This document shows positions 57,201-64,000 of a DNA stretch of 64,000 bases, in pieces (position 1 is the first letter of the stretch; each line of letters opens with the position of its first letter). The stretch covers positions 248,001 through 312,000 of the forward strand of contig CAOLHI010001022.1 in the NCBI GenBank assembly GCA_948474755.1, in the 5' to 3' direction. A model generated the notes under the pieces. The model did no database searches. It worked only from the letters and a program-made list of their open reading frames with translations, and was not told the DNA's origin. The stretch comes from Ctenosaura bakeri (taxonomy: Eukaryota; Chordata; Lepidosauria; Squamata; Iguanidae). The position numbers and the translations under genes were made by a program.

Positions 57201-59708
57201 CCAATGGAATCACCCATAGTCAATATATCTGATCAATATCCCTGGACATTCATATTATGCTGGTATCATTTTGATTGATTCGCCTGTTTTACTTTAATAA
57301 ATTTCACTGATGAAGAATTGTGCACTAAAACATGCCCTAATATGACAGAAAAGACATTGAGAACCAAGCAGAACTCTGGATGAAACAAACATCATGTTTC
57401 CTGTACACAAACTTACAGATACATTGAACTAGGACAACTGACTGCCAATATAGGATCTAGTATAAACAGTTCTCCTGAAAATTGACTTCTTAGGAAAACT
57501 GTCAACAGATTTGTTCATTTTCCAAATGCATCTTCTGTTGAACCAGAATGGGTCAAAGACAGTATTTAATTTCTTTGTTTCCTGATACCATGTTTTCCAA
57601 AGGAAACATCTGTCCTGCACAGCTAAGTTTCAAAAATCTTCATATAATGGAGGCAGAGAATGAACCTTACAAGAAATAGCCCACAAAACCCAAATCCTAC
57701 TGCATCATGGAAGATGCCATCTTCACTGCAGTAAATGAGCCATTTCACCCACTGATTTAATGGGTTGGGATTGCAGATTAAGAGGTGACTCATTGACCAC
57801 TTCTCACTTATTTTCTTTCACTGAATTAAAACAAATTCTGTCAGCTTTGGACTGATGTTTGCCTGCATGCAAAAATGATACAATCTCTGAGATTTGCCAA
57901 CAGACTCCTACAGAAAAGGAAAGACTATTAATTGATTCTGTCATCATCAGGAAAGCTTCACAATTAGCATGGGGAAAACACTGTCCACAAAAAGGGGGGA
58001 AAAAACAACTCAGGAAGAATAATATAATGATGAATGTTTTCTATTTTTAAACAGAGTCTATAACAGAGCCAAAGACAAGACAGAGTTCCTGATGCTGAAG
58101 AAGGTGGGAAAGTGAGATACAGTGCAACAGAATGGAACTGTACCCCCACACCACCACTACAATACACTCATTCAGATCACAATCTCCAAAATGCCAGAGT
58201 CAAAGTGCTTTACAGTACAGAGCTGCATACAGGTATAAGCCCTCACTTGCTAGGACTACAATTGGGCTGGGAAAAAACTAGTTGTTTGCCAGATCGCTCC
58301 TTTGCAGCCTGAGGTCTGGCAGGACAAGCTCAGTTCCTTCTTCTTCAAGCACCTTATGTGACTGGCAACTTAGGCACACCCTCAGGCCAATTCCCTTCTC
58401 CACAAACACAGAAAGTCCACCAATTTTAAAAAATCCTCCACTGCTACTGTTGTAGTGAAGTAGAAGGACCAGAAGACAAGCAACAAAGCTAACAATCAAA
58501 CCCATACTGGATTGTTTCAGCTGTAACAGAAAGTAGACTGCATAATTTAAAAACAGATGGATGGCATCAGCCCACAGGCTGCTCATTCCATCCCACCATT
58601 ACGTTTCAACAATGGCAAACACTGCTCCACCACAAAATGGGCTGTGGGAGTGTGTTCCTCATGTTTTCAAGTCAAATCACACTCCAGAAAGCCTCCCAGA
58701 ATTTTGATTTTGGCTTCCCACTTGGCTTCTTGAAAGCAGGAAGAGCAACTATCCACTGTACACCAAAGTTCAGCAGCTTGCAGGGCTCAAGGGGGACAAA
58801 GCACTCTCTGCCCTTGTCACCAACTAGGGCTGTACTGCTAGAGTCCTCAAGCTAATTATATCCTAGTTCAAGCAAAAGGGCTGCAAAGGCTGTCCACAGA
58901 ATCAGGAAGCACTGGTGAAGGGTAAAAGAGAAGGATGTCTAAAATAATGTTTATAACTGGTAAAGGGCCTTCAGACAATTTGATATTTTACTCTGTTTTG
59001 AGAGATCAGACAAATATAACCAGCCCACAATAAACCCAGAAGTTAGTTGCTGTAAAAAAACTTAGTAGTCTGCTATAGGAGGAACAGTAAGCTGGGTCTG
59101 AATCAAAAACCAAGAAGTTCTAGGAAATAATTTTGGATGAAACCAAGCATTTCTCTCACTAAGGGAGACATTTTCAAAATCCATCATGAACAGTTGCCTC
59201 ATTTCTGTTGCATTTTTGGTTTACCAGCAGCTGTTAAGCTTCATTTTTTTGTTATTAAGAGCATCTCTCTTCCTCTTTCCACTGTCAACTCACTCAATCT
59301 CTGTGGGAGTACTGCCCTGCACTGAATTCTATGCCCTGGCCTACCTTCAACAGCTTGTCATTTACAGCTACTAGACTAAATACAAGAGTCAAATGCCATT
59401 CTGCATTACTTATTCAAAACGTTTATTACCCCATCCTTAAGTTTTTCAAATTTTTGGGAAGCTTACAGTATTTTTTTTTAACAGCCAGCATACCAACAAC
59501 AACCAAATTACCAAAAATGTTAGTGAATCACAACCAAAATAGAGTTAATATTATAAAAACCTAAGAGAATAAAAAGAACCTCATTTGCTATTAGACTAAC
59601 AGGGGACTCAACATTCAGCAACTGTGGCAATGCAACAGAGGAAAAAAAGTCTATTTCCCAGTCACCTCTGGAATATGAAGAAGATAATTTTAAACTTAAG
59701 GGACTTAC

Positions 59709-59785
59709 ATTTCAGTGTTTCTCCAGCATATGGAATATGCAATTTGAAGCGATCACAGCTGGGTCCAAGAGTCAATGATGTACAG
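59709..59785 (-). CDS. BABAM2: BABAM2 (BRE) internal coding exon, about residues 43-69
   Basis: This 77-bp exon encodes one base of a Gly codon, then 25 residues running from [14 protein letters not shown] to [11 protein letters not shown], then the first base of a Trp codon. It matches human BABAM2 at about residues 43-69, with small changes (Leu for Pro and Ser for Asn in the LTxGPxCDR stretch). The acceptor is a T-rich tract ending in TTTTAG and the donor is GTAAGT. Entering phase is 2 and leaving phase is 1, which fits the next exon. It lies in the first UEV-like (E2-variant) domain, which is non-catalytic. In the family, BABAM2 is a scaffold bridging BABAM1/MERIT40 and the BRCC3-Abraxas pair in the nuclear BRCA1-A and cytoplasmic BRISC K63-deubiquitinase complexes. 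This is the most 5' exon in the window; the exon or exons encoding residues 1-42 lie beyond 64000. Confidence 0.97.
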
Positions 59786-60674
59786 CTAAAATAAAAAGAA
59801 GAAATGATTCATAAAGAGACTCGTGCAAGCAGATTCTGACAATAATGAGCCATGCATTCCTCAGATGGAATGACACTAGTGAATTGCCTTGCAAAGGTAT
59901 CACAAAAAGCATGAGGTTGCTATTTTTGTTTTCTAGCCTGACACCACACATTGGAACAACCTAGCAGAAGCAACATATAATAGAAGTCAAAAGGCAGAGA
60001 TTCCCTTCAATTATTGCTTACTGTAAAGCACTTATAAAGAATACATTAAGTACTGTGGGCTAGATCCCGATTTAGTTGGCTTCTTCGCTATTGCCTTTCC
60101 AATTTCCTTAGTAGGCACAGTATGATTCACACAAATGAATTTCTGGCATCCTCCTCCAGAGAGGCTCAGTACAACCCAAAATCATAAGGAACTGGGCCTG
60201 TGGCTTTAGAAAAAAACATACAGTTCGACATGTGCAAGAGTGAGAGATAAAAGTGCAGTTATTTTCTCTACCAGTAGACAGTAGCGCTATCTGCTAAACA
60301 CAAAGTGGTTCTTAAAGTTCTTTAAAGACAAGGCTCTCATGCACTGGAAACTTGACTTTCAATCAGCAGTTCTTCCAGACTTTTAAAAGGATCACATTGA
60401 GTCCACCAGAATCTACTGAAATATCTGTATAGAGTGGCAAAATTATGCATAGTTAGAATCTGTAATCCTCCCTACAGCTAAGCACATAATGGTTTGTCAA
60501 GCTAAGGGACATGACAGTGACCAGTCTAAGCATACAAATACAACTGGCCACAAACTGTCTGAAAGGTACAAAGAGAATGTTGCTGGAGTGCCAATTATAT
60601 TATATACAAAGTCCTTTTCTCCCTCTGTAGACTGATTTGTCTCTGTCCTACCATCCTCACAATAGTATTTCATG

Positions 60675-61050
60675 GGAACACAGCAGAGGACCTTTTCGGT
60701 GGCTGCCCCCTGGCTCTGAAATTCCCTTCCAAGACAGGTTAGACTGGCACTTGACTATCTTGTCATAATTAGGTTAAAAATTTCTTTTTAATTGCAGCAG
60801 GCCTTTGAAGACTGACTGCCTGAAGGTACCAGGCCTTGCAGAACTGTGCTATACTGTCTTTATTTTGTTTTTGTTGCAATAAATAGCTATGTTTTTAACT
60901 GGTTTTGGTTTTATGGATAGTTTAATGATATTTTTGACCTTTATACTTGAGGTATTTTTAGCTATGTTTCCGTCAACTATTGCAAAAAAGCCTTTTGTCC
61001 CAGACTGGCGAAAAGATGTGATATAAAAATTATTACTCCTCCTCCTAAAG
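60675..61050 (+). mobile_element. L2-type LINE relic, RT C-terminus to 3' end
   Basis: 'gcagaggaccttttcggtggctgccccctggctctgaaattccctt' corresponds to the RAFSVAAP.LWNSLP block of L2. A 3' UTR rich in T and TTTTA follows. The terminus is 'ccagactggcgaaaagatgtgatataaaaattatta', close to the L2 end motif. Frames are broken. Confidence 0.65.
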
Positions 61051-61204
61051 AATAAACTGCCATATTATATGACAATTCATAGCCCAAGACATTGATAATG
61101 GAGCCTCTCCAACTGCTCACTAAAACTGAAATCCTACAACAGTGTGTGTTCACAGGAGAACTTGTGTGTGCACACTCACACCTGTCACTTGTTAACTTCT
61201 GGTG

Positions 61205-61400
61205 ATAGTCATCTGTCAACTTCTGGCAACCTCATGAATTTCATGGAGTTTTCTTAGGCAAAGAAGACTCACAGGTGATTTTGGCAGTTCCTTCCTCTGA
61301 AATATAACCTGCTTCCAACTAAATGTTTGGCTGTCTCCTTTGCAAGTCATCATACATCCTTCCCAATCCTTTGCCTAACTAGGATTAATCTGACTTGCTC
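61205..61400 (-). mobile_element. Old copy of the 5S-headed SINE (body and tail)
   Basis: 'gcaacctcatgaatttcatgg', 'gttttcttaggcaaagaaga', 'ctcacaggtgattttggcag' and 'ttccttcctctgaaatataacct' follow the 5S-SINE at 48458-48666 in order. The 5S-derived head is hard to see (only 'ggctgtctcc' and 'gcaagt' remain). Confidence 0.6.
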
Positions 61401-64000
61401 TGATTAACCCTTTCAAGTTATTACTTTCATGGACAAAAGCTTATTTTATTTGATTTATTCCCTGCAAGATAAAAGGATAAATACATCTGATTTAAGTCTC
61501 TTGTATGATTCCTACCCAATACATTGGATAAAAATTTCAAAATGTTCATTTTCTGAATTCTCCGTGAATTCTTTTATTTTTATTTCTACTTCATGGTTCT
61601 GTCATGCCAGTTTTTTGTTTGTTATGTGCAGTGCAGCCACCGCATGTCCCCAAGATATGAAGAGATAGAGATTATGGCAGTGGACATATAATCGAAATTA
61701 TGCAGTGAATAATCCAGCCACTACATGAGAGAGATGCACCACTGGGAATAATAGAGATCAAGCAATGATCTGTTCACTGTCTGCTGTTACACAGGGCTTC
61801 TGAATCAGTTTCTGTCCAGTGCGGACAGGTGTTTCTTCTGCTCACGCAAGCCTATGAATAGACATACCTTTATTACATTAGATGCTGATGTTCCAATGTA
61901 ACAATTGTACAGTAAGCTATCAATAACAGTACACACTACTATACATAACTACTAAAACACATCAGGAGCATCAGATTTAGTTGTATTTTACCAAATAAAG
62001 CTATGGGAGATTTCAAAAACTTGTACTGTTCAACCAAAAATAATTAGCAATATGTCTGTGATGAACAAGAAAAGTGCCAACAGAAAGAAAAGGAAACACT
62101 AGTAAAGAAACTAAACATTCACATTTGTGTTCTAAGATACAACTCAAGAGACACAAAGTGACATACAACACTAAGCTGCTCTTTCACACTTCTACACACT
62201 GAAGTACATTTTGCAAAGTACAAGGACTATGTAAAGCTAGCTCATGTTTGCTTTTGATCGTCCACTATTCAGACACCAAAGAGGATCTACAACTATGCAA
62301 TATCATCTACTGTAATATCTACAAAAACAACCACCTTCCAAGATTAATTTTTTTCCATGGGAAAGGCAGTGGGTGCAGAGATATAACAAGTTAAATTCTG
62401 AAAAGTTCAAAGTTTTCAGTATAGCCAGGGCAAAAATTTGTTTTATAAGTTAGTAACTAAAACATTCTGGAAACATGATCTCACTCCAGCCATTATGTAA
62501 TAATAAATAATAATAACAGAAATACTGTCAGACAAGAGATAAGCTTAAGAACTATTGACCTTCTTTTGGATGAGGCTGCACTTGACTGAAGGAACAAGTT
62601 CACTGCTAAGGAAAGCTCCTAGAAGTCTAGTAACAACCATGTCCAGGAACACTTGTGCCCTGCTTTGGCTTGTGCTCTTGATACTCCCTTTCCTGGAAAA
62701 AGCAGACTTAACATTAATGCATTAACACGGTTAAGTCTGCATGAGACAACTGCAACATGCTTCCTATTTTTTAAATGTTTTGGGAGACAAAAACTGGTAT
62801 ATAATCTACAAGCTGGATCACAAATCACAAAAATCACAAAATCACAAAAATATAAATATCATTCACTGGAATCTGATTCACTTCCACAGTCTCTAAAGCC
62901 TCTAAGCCCTAAGCAATTTGGATACCTAAAGAACTGCTCCCCTGCAAATTCCCCAGGTGATGTCTTGCTCTGTGCCTCACTACCGCATGAAGTACCTTGG
63001 ACATGATACTGATGTTCAGATGTACATTTAAAATGAGCAGTACTCATCATAAGTAATTTTCAATCTTACTGCTGTTAAATGCTTAGTTTTACCATTCGTA
63101 TGGATTAGTCAGTGTTTGAGTATTTACTGAGCTGTTTATTTTGTATCAGATTATGTGTACTGCTAACTGTCCTTTAGCAGACTAAAAGCAAAGATAATAT
63201 ATTTAAATAAAATAAACTATTGGATAATTTCCCAGCAAAAGTAAGGCCTACCCCATGAGCAAATAACACAGTTAAAAATGTACTTATTATGTTAAGGAAG
63301 CTGTGCTCCACTACTCTCTACAGCTCAGAGATGTCAGCAGTCAAATTGTAACCTCTAATGGGGAAAAAAAAACTGCCAGAAAAACTATTCAATGCCTTCT
63401 GCTTACCAGCATGGCAGACAAATTTATTACTATGGCCCCTTCAGTCTTCTGACTGAGACTATTATAACCTCCACCATATTATACTGACAGCATAAGGGCC
63501 AGCAAGAAGATTTACCAACTTCAAGCTCCTGTCTCAAGTCTACTGTCTCCATTCTGGTCAGGCAGAAGAATAACACTGAGGAAAAGAGAAAGCTGTCATA
63601 TACATAGTTCACTCGTCCACTTCACTCAATAAAACAGACATGGCAGCGTCTTTCTATGCCATAAACCAGGTGTTGAAAACCTTTCACTCTACGTTCGGGG
63701 CCTGCTGGCTATCTCTTATTGGGTGAGTTTTGTTTCGTTTGTTTTTTTAATATACCAGGTTTTGTGATGATACTTCAATTTTACTTCTACCACACTAAAG
63801 GTATTTTTCACAAAAGATATTTACCATGGTGCTATACAAAAGTGGCTTGCCACTCCCTTCTTATGATTCCAGAGTCTCTCACAACTGTCAAAGACAGAAA
63901 TCTCAAGGGGAAACTTGCCCTTTCCTTGTCAGAAAAATCTTTAAAGGCTACAGGAAATCGACCAATTTAGCAATAAAAAGGGATTTTTCCACTTATATAT

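Larger units (their letters stand above)
50435..59708 (-). other. BABAM2: BABAM2 intron between the residue 43-69 and 69-100 exons
   Basis: A 9274-bp intron. It holds a tRNA-headed SINE with CTG-repeat tail (51107-51352), an L2 3' end (52376-53056), a probable degenerate SINE remnant (55138-55460) and a repeat scrap at 57062-57200. In 51360-52375, 53060-55040, 55470-57060 and 57210-59708 I recognise no gene or repeat with confidence. A weak L2-like tail may lie at 51990-52110, and an AT dinucleotide patch lies at 55040-55080. Confidence 0.85.
59786..64000 (-). other. BABAM2: BABAM2 intron upstream of the residue 43-69 exon (incomplete)
   Basis: The acceptor TTTTAG borders the exon at 59785; the donor is outside the window. 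Contents are an L2 relic (60675-61050), an old 5S-type SINE fragment (61205-61400), an AAT-rich run (62500-62520) and a short ATCACAAA-like tandem run (62815-62850). I looked for the N-terminal BABAM2 residues in 61400-64000 and did not find them. Confidence 0.8.

Noticed and set aside
58278..58586. 102-codon minus-strand frame with a hydrophobic segment
   Set aside because: Reads like a possible membrane segment, but I recognise no family. It sits in the BABAM2 intron without convincing splice sites and may be repeat-derived.

Overview
The window is vertebrate nuclear DNA: AT-rich, intron-dominated, and dense in retroposons. The repeats point to a squamate reptile. They include CR1 LINEs, L2-type LINEs with a 'gatcgaggcgg' 3' end, a Bov-B/RTE-like LINE, tRNA-headed SINEs of the Sauria type that share the Bov-B tail, and a 5S-rRNA-headed SINE. 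Species is not determined; squamate is an inference from this combination.

One protein-coding gene is present, on the minus strand: BABAM2 (BRE), the UEV-domain scaffold of the BRCA1-A and BRISC deubiquitinase complexes. Five consecutive internal exons lie, in transcription order, at 59709-59785, 50340-50434, 42979-43173, 41415-41489 and 11456-11565. They encode about residues 43-227 of the roughly 383-residue human protein without a gap. All have canonical AG/GT splice sites and matching phases. The first coding exons lie beyond position 64000 and the last ones lie below position 1. The whole window is therefore the inside of one large gene, and all other content is intronic.

Layout from left to right (3' to 5' for the gene). 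1-11455: downstream intron with two CR1 copies (one with a frameshifted reverse transcriptase), a Tigger-like terminal-inverted-repeat element, an L2 tail and a CR1/L3 3' end. 11566-41414: a 30-kb intron holding a CR1/L3 ORF2 relic, a Bov-B-like LINE broken by two solo LTRs, a polypyrimidine tract, several short inverted-repeat elements (two of them an inverted pair of one family), a CR1 split by a SINE, and a 205-bp insert bounded by a perfect 15-bp direct repeat. 41490-50339: shorter introns with an L2 relic, a second Bov-B-like copy, a 5S-headed SINE and a three-unit tandem SINE array. 50435-59708: another SINE and an L2 3' end with readable RT C-terminus. 59786-64000: upstream intron with an L2 relic and an older 5S-SINE fragment.

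I found no complete gene other than the BABAM2 segment, no RNA gene, no CRISPR array and no new multi-gene system. The best material for a second look is the modular retroposon structure around 47.9-49.4 kb (LINE, 5S-headed SINE and tRNA-headed SINE sharing one tail; a SINE trimer), the double LTR nesting at 15.4-17.5 kb, and the anonymous insert at 30.76-30.97 kb.
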